DNA of 64,000 nucleotides, from positions 172,562 through 236,561 of the forward strand of contig JAJEEO010000003.1 in assembly GCA_022820925.1 (NCBI GenBank), read 5' to 3'. Of this stretch, positions 12,094 through 20,415 are shown in pieces (the first letter of the stretch is position 1; every line of letters starts with the position of its first letter). This DNA is from Acidimicrobiia bacterium (lineage in GTDB: Bacteria > Actinomycetota > Acidimicrobiia > Acidimicrobiales > Poriferisodalaceae). The notes under the pieces are model-generated. The model searched no databases. It was not told the origin of the DNA and saw only the letters and a program-made list of their open reading frames with translations. The translations under genes were made by a program, and so were the position numbers.

Positions 12094-12691
12094 GCGCCAC
12101 GCCGATCATCGAGTCGCGCGTCACCAGTTCGGCCAAGCGTTCGGCGGGCCATCCCTCGGTGCCCGCAGGACGTTCGGGCAGCACCAGGAATCTGGTCTCA
12201 GAGCTGGAATCCCAGATGCGCACCTCGGTGCTCGGGTCGAGTTCGAGGCCCATCTCGGCCAGCACGGCCCGGGGCTCGCGCACCACGCGGGCCCGGTACT
12301 CGGGGCTTTTGTACCAGTTCGGCGGCAAGCCCAGCAGCGCCCACGGGTAGCACGAGCACAGTGTGCAGACGACCACATTGTGGACGCCGGGCTCATTGGC
12401 CTTCACCTCGATGTGCTCGATCTCTGCACCCCGGATGTCCATGTCGGCTACGACGGCGTCTGCGTCGGTCAGCAGCCGCTGTCGCAAGCCGGCATCAGCC
12501 CACGCCTCTGCTACCAGCCGCGCCCCGATCATCGGGCCGATGTCGTGCTCGAAACGCCGGATCGTGGCGTCGATCCGCTCGGGATCGGCCAGGCCTCGCT
12601 CGACCAGCAGGTCTTCGAGCGCTTCGACGCGGACCTCCGGCGATGACGCGTCGTGGTGTTCGTGATGGCCGTGCCCGTGCTCGTCGTGCAT
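12068..12691 (-). CDS. nthA: Cobalt-type nitrile hydratase alpha subunit
   Basis: Nitrile hydratase converts nitriles to amides. The metal-binding claw VCTLCSC has Cys109, Cys112, Ser113 and Cys114, and the Thr at 110 marks the cobalt rather than the iron type (iron enzymes have VCSLCSC). In mature enzymes two of these cysteines are oxidised. The protein has 207 residues, normal for the family. It opens with an unusual His-rich tail (HDEHGHGHHEHHD) that could bind metal. It starts 34 nt after nthB. Confidence 0.95.
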   Translation of the reverse strand: MHDEHGHGHHEHHDASSPEVRVEALEDLLVERGLADPERIDATIRRFEHDIGPMIGARLVAEAWADAGLRQRLLTDADAVVADMDIRGAEIEHIEVKANEPGVHNVVVCTLCSCYPWALLGLPPNWYKSPEYRARVVREPRAVLAEMGLELDPSTEVRIWDSSSETRFLVLPERPAGTEGWPAERLAELVTRDSMIGVAHAADPGGH

Positions 12692-12724
12692 CCGTTCCTC
12701 CGTGATCAGCCTGTTGCCATCGCG

Positions 12725-13465
12725 TTAGTCGCTCTCGGCTGCGGTCAAGTAGCACTCGTACAGGTCGACGTAGACCGTTGCATTGGGCTCGGCGTCGTCG
12801 CCCCACAGCGTTCGGGCGTCGTAGCCCACGCAGTACACGTGCTGGGGCCGTTCGCCCCTGTTGTGCGCGGTGCTGTCGGGCAGCACTTCGGCCGGATGCA
12901 GTTTGGCGACCGTGCCCGGCTTGTCCATCACGTAGCCCGGCAGCCGTGTGTGGCCGGGTTGGGTCGGCGTCGGGGCAACCACGCGGTCGCCGGCTCTGAA
13001 CCGGGGCGGCTCAGCGAGATCCCGCCGCACCGTCCGGCGTTGGGGCACCGGCACCGGGCGATCGGGGGGCAGCATCGAAGGGACGCGGTCCGCTACCGGG
13101 GCAACCCGCCGCTCGGGTGACATGCGCCTGACTTCGCTGGGGATCGGACCAGTGCGCGCCTCCAGTCGTGCGCTGTAGTCGACCGGGTCGAAGACCTCGT
13201 ATTCCGCAAGCAGCACCTCGAAGCCCGCCAGCCAGCGACCGAAATAGCCGTTGTCGAAGTAGTCGTCGGGGTGCAGGCGCTCCAGCGCATAGCGGAACTC
13301 GCCTGGCCTCCGGGCCGTCGCCGACGTGACCGCGCCGAGCAGGCCGAAGACTCGCCGTTCCCAGTCGGCGTGGAACGGTGGCTCGTCCGGTTCGTATGGA
13401 ATACGGCCCCAGCCGCCCGCGCCGCCCAGGTCGTGGACGCCGCGCTTGTGAGGATCGGACTGCAT
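12725..13465 (-). CDS. nthB: Nitrile hydratase beta subunit
   Basis: This 246-residue subunit forms the heterodimer and substrate pocket with NthA. Typical features are GVHDLGGAGGWG at the N-terminus, WERRVFGLLGAV near residue 37, and the C-terminal SH3-like barrel (FRAGDRVVAP, HTRLPGYVMDKPGTV, YCVGYDARTLWG, DLYECYL). An ATG at 13477 in the same frame would add four residues; 13465 matches the usual M-x-x-x-x-x-G-V-H-D spacing. The open frame runs far upstream antisense to the nucleotidase gene, which is not coding. It is the first gene of the operon. Confidence 0.95.
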   Translation of the reverse strand: MQSDPHKRGVHDLGGAGGWGRIPYEPDEPPFHADWERRVFGLLGAVTSATARRPGEFRYALERLHPDDYFDNGYFGRWLAGFEVLLAEYEVFDPVDYSARLEARTGPIPSEVRRMSPERRVAPVADRVPSMLPPDRPVPVPQRRTVRRDLAEPPRFRAGDRVVAPTPTQPGHTRLPGYVMDKPGTVAKLHPAEVLPDSTAHNRGERPQHVYCVGYDARTLWGDDAEPNATVYVDLYECYLTAAESD

Positions 13466-13549
13466 CGGGCCCAGCATGGCACTTGCGGCGATGATCGCCG
13501 CAGTTTGGCGCCGTGCCGGAATCACCGGAGCCTGCAGCGGCCAGGTTGT

Positions 13550-13555
13550 TAGGTT
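13550..13555 (+). promoter_or_regulatory. Probable -10 box for leaderless nucleotidase gene
   Basis: TAGGTT lies 6 nt before the GTG at 13562, without a Shine-Dalgarno sequence. Confidence 0.45.
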
Positions 13556-13561
13556 GCTGCA

Positions 13562-14212
13562 GTGCCTGCGTTCGTGCTTGCAGTGGACCTCGACGGTGTG
13601 TGTGGCATGCACACCGAGGCGTTCCGTCGCGTGGTGGCGGCCGAGCGCGGAGTTCCGGAAGAATCGCTGCCGCTCGTGCGTGGCTGGAATTTCAGCGAGT
13701 GGGGTCTCGCCGACGGCGAGTTCGAAGAGCTCCATCGCATCGCCGTCATCGACTACCGCATGTTCCGTGAGATGAAGCCGATGGAGGGGTGCTCCGAGGC
13801 GCTGTGGAGGCTGTCTGACGCAGGCGTGTGGATTCGGATCGTCACCCACCGCCTGTATGTGAGCTGGGGCCACCGCGTGACGGTGAGCGACACGGTTGAG
13901 TGGCTCGACCGCGAGCGCATTCCCTATCGCGACATCTGCTTCGTGGCCGACAAGGCGATGGTGAACGCGGATGCCTACATCGAAGACGCTCCGCACAACG
14001 TGATCGACATCCGTGCCGCAGGCGGGTACGCGATCACCTTCGACCAGCCCTACAACTCCCAGGTGAAAGGACCAAGGGCCCACGACTGGGCCGAAGCCGA
14101 AGAGATGGTGGTGGAGCTGCTGGCCAAGCACAGCGGCTACGTCTCGCGCCCGCTGCCGGGCATGGACGCCGGCTCCGATCGCCTGGAGCTGCGAACCCGG
14201 GACACTGCGTGA
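13562..14212 (+). CDS. HAD-family 5' nucleotidase, NT5C-type
   Basis: A 216-residue HAD-superfamily hydrolase. The nucleophile motif VDLDGV (Asp at 8 and 10) is near the N-terminus, with VTHR in the motif II region. FVADKAMVNADAYIEDAPHN forms motifs III and IV. The pattern fits 5'(3')-deoxyribonucleotidase-like proteins that dephosphorylate nucleoside monophosphates, but the substrate is not proven. The GTG start is supported by the TAGGTT box. The stop overlaps the next start as GTGA, so it is coupled to the Nudix gene. Confidence 0.82.
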   Translation: MPAFVLAVDLDGVCGMHTEAFRRVVAAERGVPEESLPLVRGWNFSEWGLADGEFEELHRIAVIDYRMFREMKPMEGCSEALWRLSDAGVWIRIVTHRLYVSWGHRVTVSDTVEWLDRERIPYRDICFVADKAMVNADAYIEDAPHNVIDIRAAGGYAITFDQPYNSQVKGPRAHDWAEAEEMVVELLAKHSGYVSRPLPGMDAGSDRLELRTRDTA

Positions 14213-15030
14213 ACGATCCAGCTCTGCCGGCACCGCCGGCACCGATCGACGCGGCGACGGTCGTCGTGCTGCGCGATGCCGAGCCCGCCGCTGCGCCAGG
14301 CCACGGCTTCGATCCGGCGGCAAGCGACGCGGGCGCGCACATCGAGGTGCTCATGCTGCGGCGCAACTCGCGGGGCTTCTTCGGCGGCATGTGGGTGTTC
14401 CCCGGCGGTCGGGTGGATCCGCCCGACCGGGAGGTTCCCGGCGACATGGTGGCCGAGTGCGATCCCCGCATCGCTGCCGGTCCCCAAGGCCCATTCGCTG
14501 CCGATCGACGCGGGTATCGCACTGCTGCGGTCCGCGAGGCCTCCGAGGAAGCCGGCATCGACCTGGCACCGGCCGAGCTCGTGCACTTCGCCCACTGGGT
14601 GCCGCCGCCGATCCGGCCCAAGCGATTCTCGACCCACTTCTTCGTGTGCGAGGCACCGGACGGGCTGGGCGCCATACGCGTCGACGGCAGCGAGATCCTG
14701 GACTACGCCTGGGTCTCGCCCGCAGCGGCGCTGGCCCGCCGAGCCGCCGGCGAGATCGAGTTCGTCACGCCCACGTTCGTGACGCTCACCTGGCTGTCAG
14801 GCTTCACCCGCGCTGCCGACGTGCTGGCGTCAGTGGACGGGCACACCTGCTACCACACCGAGATCATCCTGGCGCCCGAGTCGGATCCCGGCCACGTCGC
14901 CGTGTATGTCGGCGATGCGGCCTTTCCTGACGGCGACCTCGACGCCCCCGGCCCGCGCCGGCGCTGCGTCATGGTCCGCTCCGGCTGGCGCTGGGAGGAA
15001 CACGAGGGCACCGCCGCCGCGGTGGCTTAG
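14209..15030 (+). CDS. Nudix hydrolase (NUDT19-like)
   Basis: A 273-residue Nudix protein. The Nudix box is split: GGRVDPPDRE comes early and, after an insertion of about 30 residues, REASEEAGI carries the catalytic REx2EE. This insertion is typical of the NUDT19/RP2p group, some of which cleave CoA or acyl-CoA diphosphates. The N-terminal strand ATVVVLRD and MLRRNSRGFFGGMWVFPGG are the usual core. The GTG start overlaps the nucleotidase stop. The 3' end overlaps the convergent phosphatase gene by 4 nt. Confidence 0.85.
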   Translation: MNDPALPAPPAPIDAATVVVLRDAEPAAAPGHGFDPAASDAGAHIEVLMLRRNSRGFFGGMWVFPGGRVDPPDREVPGDMVAECDPRIAAGPQGPFAADRRGYRTAAVREASEEAGIDLAPAELVHFAHWVPPPIRPKRFSTHFFVCEAPDGLGAIRVDGSEILDYAWVSPAAALARRAAGEIEFVTPTFVTLTWLSGFTRAADVLASVDGHTCYHTEIILAPESDPGHVAVYVGDAAFPDGDLDAPGPRRRCVMVRSGWRWEEHEGTAAAVA

Positions 15031-15545
15031 GCCGTACGCAGCCCGCGCACTCGCGGTACGAGGCGCTCGATCTGATGCTCCTGGGGCGGGCCGTCGGGGC
15101 CGCCACCGGGTCGGGCAGCGCGGAAGTCGACGGCTGCCTGGGCGGGCTCGGCGCCGAACGCGACCATCGTCAGAATGCCGATCACCGACGTGCGCGCCAT
15201 GCCCGCCCCGCAGTGCACGAGCACGCCGTCGCCGCTGTCGAGAGAGCCGACGACCTCGCCCACCATGTCGAGCACCGCATCGTCGGCCGTGACACCGCCG
15301 TCAGGCGTAGGCAGCCACAGGGCACGCGGGCTGTCGGTGTCGCTCCCATGGGCGTTGAGCCACTCGCCGTACGCGGGGTAGCGCAGCTCGACCTCGCGAT
15401 CGGTCAGCATGCATGCCAGCGTCGATGCCCCGACGCGGTCGAGCGCGGCCTGGGGATCGGGTCCGACGGCGGAGAAGTTCGTGACGAACAGGCGGCCTCG
15501 TGCCGGAGGCGACGGCAGCGGGACTTCGTCGATGCGGTGCTGCAC
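15027..15545 (-). CDS. Dual-specificity/tyrosine-type phosphatase
   Basis: A 172-residue cysteine phosphatase with the CX5R loop HCGAGMARTS, nucleophile Cys112 and Arg118. An upstream WLPTPDGGVTADD region could supply the general acid Asp. The fold order, with strand LVHC and the following helix SVIGILTMVAFG, matches small dual-specificity phosphatases. The substrate could be a phosphoprotein or a small phosphate ester. It is the third gene of a minus-strand trio with the two EreA/ChaN-like genes, 8 nt after the second, which links it to their function. Confidence 0.83.
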   Translation of the reverse strand: MQHRIDEVPLPSPPARGRLFVTNFSAVGPDPQAALDRVGASTLACMLTDREVELRYPAYGEWLNAHGSDTDSPRALWLPTPDGGVTADDAVLDMVGEVVGSLDSGDGVLVHCGAGMARTSVIGILTMVAFGAEPAQAAVDFRAARPGGGPDGPPQEHQIERLVPRVRGLRTA

Positions 15546-15553
15546 GGCGCGAG

Positions 15554-16705
15554 CTACGAATCGCCTCTGCGGAACCTCGCGAAGCGACCCTTCGGTTCCT
15601 CGGGCGGATCAGGCAACGGCGGCCATGCCTCGGACAGCTCCTCCTGACCGGAGCGGCGTACGGCTTCGAGTTCGTCGCGGCTGTAGGGCTCTGGCCGGGG
15701 GTCGAGCGCCCGGTAGCGGGCCTCCGCGCTGGCGAAGTTGTCGTCGGTGATCAAGCCGTCGATCAGCGTGGCCGGTTCCCAGGCCTCACGCGGACCCAGG
15801 TAGATGTAGCCGTCGGCCACATCGCGCAGCCGCAGCGAGCTCTCCGAGCCGTCAGTCGAGCCCGTCACCTCGGTCATGGCGACGCTGCCGAGCGTGGACG
15901 CGGCCAAGTCCAGGCCGAAGCTGACCTCCGTGCTGCCCCTGCCTTCGGGCGATCGCGACACGAGCTCCTCGACCCGTTCGGTTGCCGCCGCGTCGGCGAT
16001 GGTCCCGTGGAACACGACTCGTCGGCAGCCGTCGTCCATCCAGCGCCACAGGAGGTTCCCCACCGATGTCGTCGGCTTGCCGCCGGCCCATTCGACGAGC
16101 CTGGTCGTGGTGGCAGTGATGTTCATGTACACCAGCGCCCGCTCGCCCGATCGCAGCACCTCTGCGGTGAGCACGCTTGCGGCGTGGAATGCCGACATGT
16201 CGCGGAAGTGCCCGCCGAGCCACCAGTTCCGCAGGCCTTCCTCGGCGGCCGAACGGCCGTCGAGCAAGGCGGGATCCTCGACGTAGGTGGGCAACCCCAG
16301 CGCGACCATTCGGATAGGCCTGCGGTCGGCGTCACGGTGCTGCTCGGTCTGGTTGTGCTCCCAGACGGCACGCAGGAGGTCGGCATATTCCTGGTAGCCG
16401 AAGCCGGCGCCGAGCAGGTCGACGAACAGGTCGGCGCAGGCCCGCTCGTCCCACTCGGGTGCGTCAATCAGCGCGTCGAGTTCGGCTTGGCGGCGAGAGT
16501 TGGTGTACTCCCAGGCCAAGTTGGCGATGCCCTGGTCTGCCAGCTCGCTCAGCGACCCGGCCAGGAACTCGAGGTGCTGGCGCACCCCGACTTGGTCGCC
16601 GAGCATCACGATCTGGTGGCGCCCGCAGATGTCGCCGATGTACTCCGCAGGAGACTGGAGCGCGGACGTGGGCCGCTCGTCGTCGGTGGGGGCTTCGGGC
16701 GGCAC
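15554..16705 (-). CDS. EreA/ChaN-like protein, paralogue 2
   Basis: A 383-residue protein homologous to its upstream neighbour. The shared N-terminal block is RHQIVMLGDQ, ELADQGIANLAWEYTN, then an EHN region. Erythromycin-esterase and ChaN/Tiki-like hydrolases have a comparable block with a GE-H motif and a downstream A-x-E; here the first Glu and His appear replaced (GDQVGVRQH). The enzyme class is therefore uncertain. C-terminal residues GYIYLGPREAWEP resemble SGWIYLERDYE of the paralogue. The C-terminus is basic and proline-rich. Confidence 0.55.
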   Translation of the reverse strand: MPPEAPTDDERPTSALQSPAEYIGDICGRHQIVMLGDQVGVRQHLEFLAGSLSELADQGIANLAWEYTNSRRQAELDALIDAPEWDERACADLFVDLLGAGFGYQEYADLLRAVWEHNQTEQHRDADRRPIRMVALGLPTYVEDPALLDGRSAAEEGLRNWWLGGHFRDMSAFHAASVLTAEVLRSGERALVYMNITATTTRLVEWAGGKPTTSVGNLLWRWMDDGCRRVVFHGTIADAAATERVEELVSRSPEGRGSTEVSFGLDLAASTLGSVAMTEVTGSTDGSESSLRLRDVADGYIYLGPREAWEPATLIDGLITDDNFASAEARYRALDPRPEPYSRDELEAVRRSGQEELSEAWPPLPDPPEEPKGRFARFRRGDS

Positions 16706-16762
16706 CGCCCATGAGTCTGCCCGGTTTGGGGCCCGAAGCTGACAGCCGGCCGGCCGGAACGG

Positions 16763-17944
16763 CTAGAGCACCTGAGTCCAAGCCAGCTCTGCTGCGGCGG
16801 CTGTTGCGGTGACCGCGGCCTCGAAGTCGCCTGCGGTGGATCGGACATCGCGCAGACCGGGGTCGAGCGCGTACCGCCGCGCGTGCTCCACGTGCATCGC
16901 CGGCACCGGCTCGGGAAGCGGGGTGGGCGCCCGCCGCTCGTAGTCGCGTTCGAGGTAGATCCAGCCGCTGGCCAGCCCGCCGAGCGGTTCGCGGTCGAGG
17001 CTGGTGGTGCACCCCAGCCGGGCGGGCGGACCCCGGTCGACGTCGAACGCGAGCGGCACTTCGAGGTCGTCGTTCAGCGCGAACACGGTGTCAACCACGC
17101 CGTCGGCGGCCAGCGCGTAGTCGCACAGCTCGCCGTCGGCGGGCAGTGCCTCGTGGATCAGCACGGTGACTGCGCGGTCCGCGATGGCCTCGTACACGCG
17201 GTTGGCAGCGCCCACCACCCGTCCGTCGACGACTTCGGCGTCGATGGCATCCCACACCTGGTGCGGGCGCCGGCGCACTCGCGTGAGGGCATGGGCGGTG
17301 CGCGTCAGCACGAGCGCACGATGACCGGGCTCGACCACCTCGCTCAGCAGCACCTCGCTCATGTGCTGGGACACCGGGCCGCGGTCTCGCAGGTGCGGCC
17401 ACGCGTACGCGCTGCGCAGGTCGGCCGTGTCGGTGACCGCGTCGAGGTCCAGGTCGTAGTCCAGCCCCAGCACGCGCATGGGACCAGTGCCGGCGTCGGC
17501 GAAGCGACGGTTCACCTCCCACACCGCACCCAGCACGTCGAGGTACTCGCGGTAGACGAAGTTGTGGCGAATGCCCCAGCGCAGGAGCGCCTCGCGTGCG
17601 AGCACCTCGTCGAAATTGGCGCCGCAGACGACCGCGTCGAGCCGTGCCTGATCGTCGACGCAGGCGTATTCCATCGCCACGATGCCGACGCCTGCGCGGT
17701 ACGCCGCGGCGACCAGGTCTTGCAGGAACAGCCCGGCGCGGCGGGTCGGCGTGTGATGGCCCACGAAGACCACCTGATGGCGTTCGAACAGGTCGCTCAC
17801 GTAGGTGAGAGGGTCGCTGCCGTGGTTCCTCAACCAGTCGGCCAGCTCGTCGAGCAGGACCGGCTGGATCGGCGGCAGCTCGCGGCGGTGCCGGTACAAC
17901 GCGATCCGTTCGAGCAGGGCAGGATCGCCTCGACGGTTCTCCAC
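16763..17944 (-). CDS. EreA/ChaN-like protein, paralogue 1
   Basis: A 393-residue protein sharing fold order and many positions with the next gene (RHQVVFVGHHTPTRRA, AGVGIVAMEYAC, YREYLDVLGAVWEVN). Related families are the erythromycin esterase and ChaN/Tiki hydrolases, which use Glu and His at the sites read here as GHHTPTRRA and MEY. I can say only that it is a probable metal-dependent hydrolase or a derived binding protein. It is the first gene of the trio and is divergent from mshC with 26 bp between starts. Confidence 0.55.
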   Translation of the reverse strand: MENRRGDPALLERIALYRHRRELPPIQPVLLDELADWLRNHGSDPLTYVSDLFERHQVVFVGHHTPTRRAGLFLQDLVAAAYRAGVGIVAMEYACVDDQARLDAVVCGANFDEVLAREALLRWGIRHNFVYREYLDVLGAVWEVNRRFADAGTGPMRVLGLDYDLDLDAVTDTADLRSAYAWPHLRDRGPVSQHMSEVLLSEVVEPGHRALVLTRTAHALTRVRRRPHQVWDAIDAEVVDGRVVGAANRVYEAIADRAVTVLIHEALPADGELCDYALAADGVVDTVFALNDDLEVPLAFDVDRGPPARLGCTTSLDREPLGGLASGWIYLERDYERRAPTPLPEPVPAMHVEHARRYALDPGLRDVRSTAGDFEAAVTATAAAAELAWTQVL

Positions 17945-17956
17945 CTGCTCCGACAG

Positions 17957-17962
17957 TACCGT
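17957..17962 (+). promoter_or_regulatory. Probable -10 box for leaderless mshC
   Basis: TACCGT lies 8 nt before the GTG at 17971, with no Shine-Dalgarno sequence. Confidence 0.45.
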
Positions 17963-17970
17963 GTCGGGCC

Positions 17971-19179
17971 GTGGGAATGCGCTTGTACGACACTGCGCAG
18001 AAATCGATCGTCGAGCTCGAGCTCGGCGATCACGTCGGCATGTATGTGTGCGGGATCACCCCCTATGACGCCACCCACTTGGGCCACGCTGCCACCTATC
18101 TGACCTATGACCTGCTCATCCGCCGGCTGGAAGACCTGGGCCACACAGTCACGATGGTGCGCAACTACACCGACGTGGACGACAGCATCCTGCCCAAGGC
18201 GGCCGAGCTCGGCGAGCACTACCTGTCGCTGGCCGAGCGGGAGATCAAGCGCTTCGAGGCCGACATGACGGCCCTGGGGACACGGCCCGCGACGCACGAG
18301 CCACGGGCTACCCGGTCCGTCGACGACATGATCGCCATGATCTCGAAGCTGGTCGACGCCGGGCATGGGTATGTCTCCGGGGATCGCGTCTTCTTCGACG
18401 TGAGCACGTTTCCCGAGTTCGGGAAGCTGTCGGGCTGCAGCATCGAGGAGATGACGGCGCTGGCGGCAGAGCGCGGCGGCACGCCCGATGATCCTCGCCA
18501 GCGCAACCCGCTCGACTTCGTGCTGTGGCAGGCCAGCGCGAACGGCGAGCCCTCGTGGCCGTCGCCGTTCGGACCGGGGAGACCGGGCTGGCACATCGAG
18601 TGCTCCGCCATGGGCTACTCCGCGTTGGGTGAGACTTTCGACATTCACGGGGGAGGCGGCGACCTGATCTTTCCGCACCACGAGTGCGAGATCGCCCAGA
18701 GCGAGGCGGTGCATGGCGTCCCGCCGGCCCGCTACTGGATTCATGCGGGGCTGGTCTCATACCAGGGGCACAAGATGTCGAAGTCGCTCGGCAACCTCGT
18801 GTTTGTCTCGGAACTGCGGACGCTCATCGATCCGCGGGCCATACGGCTGGCGTTGATGGCGCATCATTACCGCGGCGAATGGGAGTGGTTCGATTCTGAA
18901 GGACTTGCCGGCCAGCGCGACTTGGACACGCTGGTGAGCGCTGCGAGCGGGGCGCCGCGAGGCGACGATGCTGCCCAAGGGTCATCGGGACTGCTCGCGG
19001 AGGTGCAGGCTGTGCTCGATGACGATCTCAACGCACCGGCGGCGCACGCCGCGCTGCTCGACGCCGCGGCGAGGATCGAGCGTGGCGCCGCAGGCACCGT
19101 GCTGCGCTCGGAGCTGGCCGCTTCGGCGGCGCTGTGCGGGATCGACCTGGGTAGCCCACCCGTTGCGGGCGCTCCGTGA
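17971..19179 (+). CDS. mshC: Mycothiol cysteine ligase
   Basis: MshC joins cysteine to glucosaminyl-inositol with ATP in mycothiol synthesis and derives from cysteinyl-tRNA synthetase. The zinc site starts at MYVCGITPYDATHLGHAATY; a true CysRS has CGPTVYD. Further ligands come from WHIECSAMG and HHECE. The nucleotide loop is KMSKSLGNLVFVS. The 402-residue length and lack of a tRNA-binding C-terminal domain also favour MshC over CysS. The start is GTG at 17971; an in-frame ATG two codons later is possible. Presence of this gene supports an actinobacterial host. Confidence 0.93.
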   Translation: MGMRLYDTAQKSIVELELGDHVGMYVCGITPYDATHLGHAATYLTYDLLIRRLEDLGHTVTMVRNYTDVDDSILPKAAELGEHYLSLAEREIKRFEADMTALGTRPATHEPRATRSVDDMIAMISKLVDAGHGYVSGDRVFFDVSTFPEFGKLSGCSIEEMTALAAERGGTPDDPRQRNPLDFVLWQASANGEPSWPSPFGPGRPGWHIECSAMGYSALGETFDIHGGGGDLIFPHHECEIAQSEAVHGVPPARYWIHAGLVSYQGHKMSKSLGNLVFVSELRTLIDPRAIRLALMAHHYRGEWEWFDSEGLAGQRDLDTLVSAASGAPRGDDAAQGSSGLLAEVQAVLDDDLNAPAAHAALLDAAARIERGAAGTVLRSELAASAALCGIDLGSPPVAGAP

Positions 19180-19229
19180 GGCTTGGCTCGGGGCTGCTGG
19201 GATGAGGTCGGCGGGGTGAGATCGGCGAC

Positions 19230-20000
19230 ATGACGACACTGGCCGTGGTCAATCAGAAGGGCGGGGTGGGCAAGACGACGGTCACGCTCGGCATCGCCGA
19301 AGCGGCGTGTGCTGCGGGCCACAGCGTCTTGGTGGTGGATCTCGACCCGCAGTCCAACGCGTCGGCTGGGCTCGGTGTGTGGAATGCCTCGCTCAACATC
19401 GACAGCGTGCTCGCCGATGCTGCGCCTGCGGCGGCGCAGGCAGCCATCACCGACTCCGGGTGGCCTGAGGACGGTCCGTGCCCGCAGCTTGTACCCGGCA
19501 GCTACGCGCTTGCGAGCCGCGAGCCCCAGATGGCCGCCGACCTGGTGGGTGCCCAGGATCGGCTGCGCATAGCGATGGCTGGTGTGAGCCATGACCTCGT
19601 GTTGATCGACTGCCCACCGTCGCTCGGCCTGCTGTGCATCAACGGGCTCTTCGCGGCCGATCGGGCGATGGTCGTGACTGAGCCCGCCGCGTGGGCCGCA
19701 GACGGCGTCGACCTGATGCGGTCGACGATCACGCGGGTTGCCCAGCGCCAGGGCACGCCGACGGTCGCCGGCGTCGTGCTGAACCGCATGGGGCGCACAC
19801 GCGACAACGCGTACTGGGGGCGGCAGCTCGCGGAGCGATTCGGCGGCGAGCTGCTGCCGCCGATTCCCCAGCGGGCTGCGATCGCCGAGGCCTCCGGTCA
19901 GTCGCTGCCGCTGCGGGCACTCGGACGCCGGCCGGGTGCCCCCGAAGCGGTGGCGGCATTCGACGAGCTGTGGGCCGATCTCGAGCGCCGATTGAGCTGA
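19230..20000 (+). CDS. ParA/Soj-family ATPase
   Basis: A 256-residue P-loop ATPase with the deviant Walker A motif KGGVGKTT at 10-17, the switch DLDPQSNAS at about 37-45 and LIDCPPSLG near 125. These are hallmarks of ParA partition ATPases. No parB or parS-like cluster lies next to it, so it may be an orphan positioning ATPase rather than the chromosome partition ParA. It is followed 37 nt later by a small membrane-anchored protein that may be its partner. Confidence 0.87.
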   Translation: MTTLAVVNQKGGVGKTTVTLGIAEAACAAGHSVLVVDLDPQSNASAGLGVWNASLNIDSVLADAAPAAAQAAITDSGWPEDGPCPQLVPGSYALASREPQMAADLVGAQDRLRIAMAGVSHDLVLIDCPPSLGLLCINGLFAADRAMVVTEPAAWAADGVDLMRSTITRVAQRQGTPTVAGVVLNRMGRTRDNAYWGRQLAERFGGELLPPIPQRAAIAEASGQSLPLRALGRRPGAPEAVAAFDELWADLERRLS

Positions 20001-20037
20001 GGCGCCCCACTACCCTCGGATTCAGCGAAGTTTCAGC

Positions 20038-20328
20038 ATGGCCAACTACGACCCCAACCGACCTCGACCGAGCATCGATGCGGCGGCAGCGCTGCCGGGT
20101 GACGCACCCCGAGGTGACAGCGTCGAGATGCCGCCCGCAACGCCGGACGACGGTGTCGAGCACGACGCCGACCCGGCGCCAGCGCCCGCGTCGCAACTGC
20201 TGCCGCGACAGGCTGAGCCGGTCGACCGGCGGCTGCTCGCAGCGTTCGGGGGTGCAGTGGCCGTCGGATGGATGGTGGCGGCTGTGCTCGCTTGGTGGCT
20301 GTGGCGGCGCTGGCGACGGCGTCCCTGA
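20038..20328 (+). CDS. Small C-terminally anchored membrane protein
   Basis: A 96-residue protein of unknown function. The first 65 residues are proline-, alanine- and acid-rich and look disordered. A single transmembrane helix (AAFGGAVAVGWMVAAVLAWW) near 68-88 is followed by a very basic end, WRRWRRRP, giving a tail-anchored topology with the N-terminus most likely cytoplasmic. Its place directly after the ParA gene suggests a co-transcribed membrane partner. Confidence 0.62.
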   Translation: MANYDPNRPRPSIDAAAALPGDAPRGDSVEMPPATPDDGVEHDADPAPAPASQLLPRQAEPVDRRLLAAFGGAVAVGWMVAAVLAWWLWRRWRRRP

Positions 20329-20415
20329 GCCATCCGCGCCCGCCATGACCAGATCGGCCACCCTGTGAATGTGGATGCCCACGCCGGCGCCGTCACTGCC
20401 AGCATCGACCGCGAC

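Noticed and set aside
17971..19179. Cysteinyl-tRNA synthetase
   Set aside because: The CGITPYD and LVFVS variants and the missing tRNA-binding C-terminus fit MshC instead.
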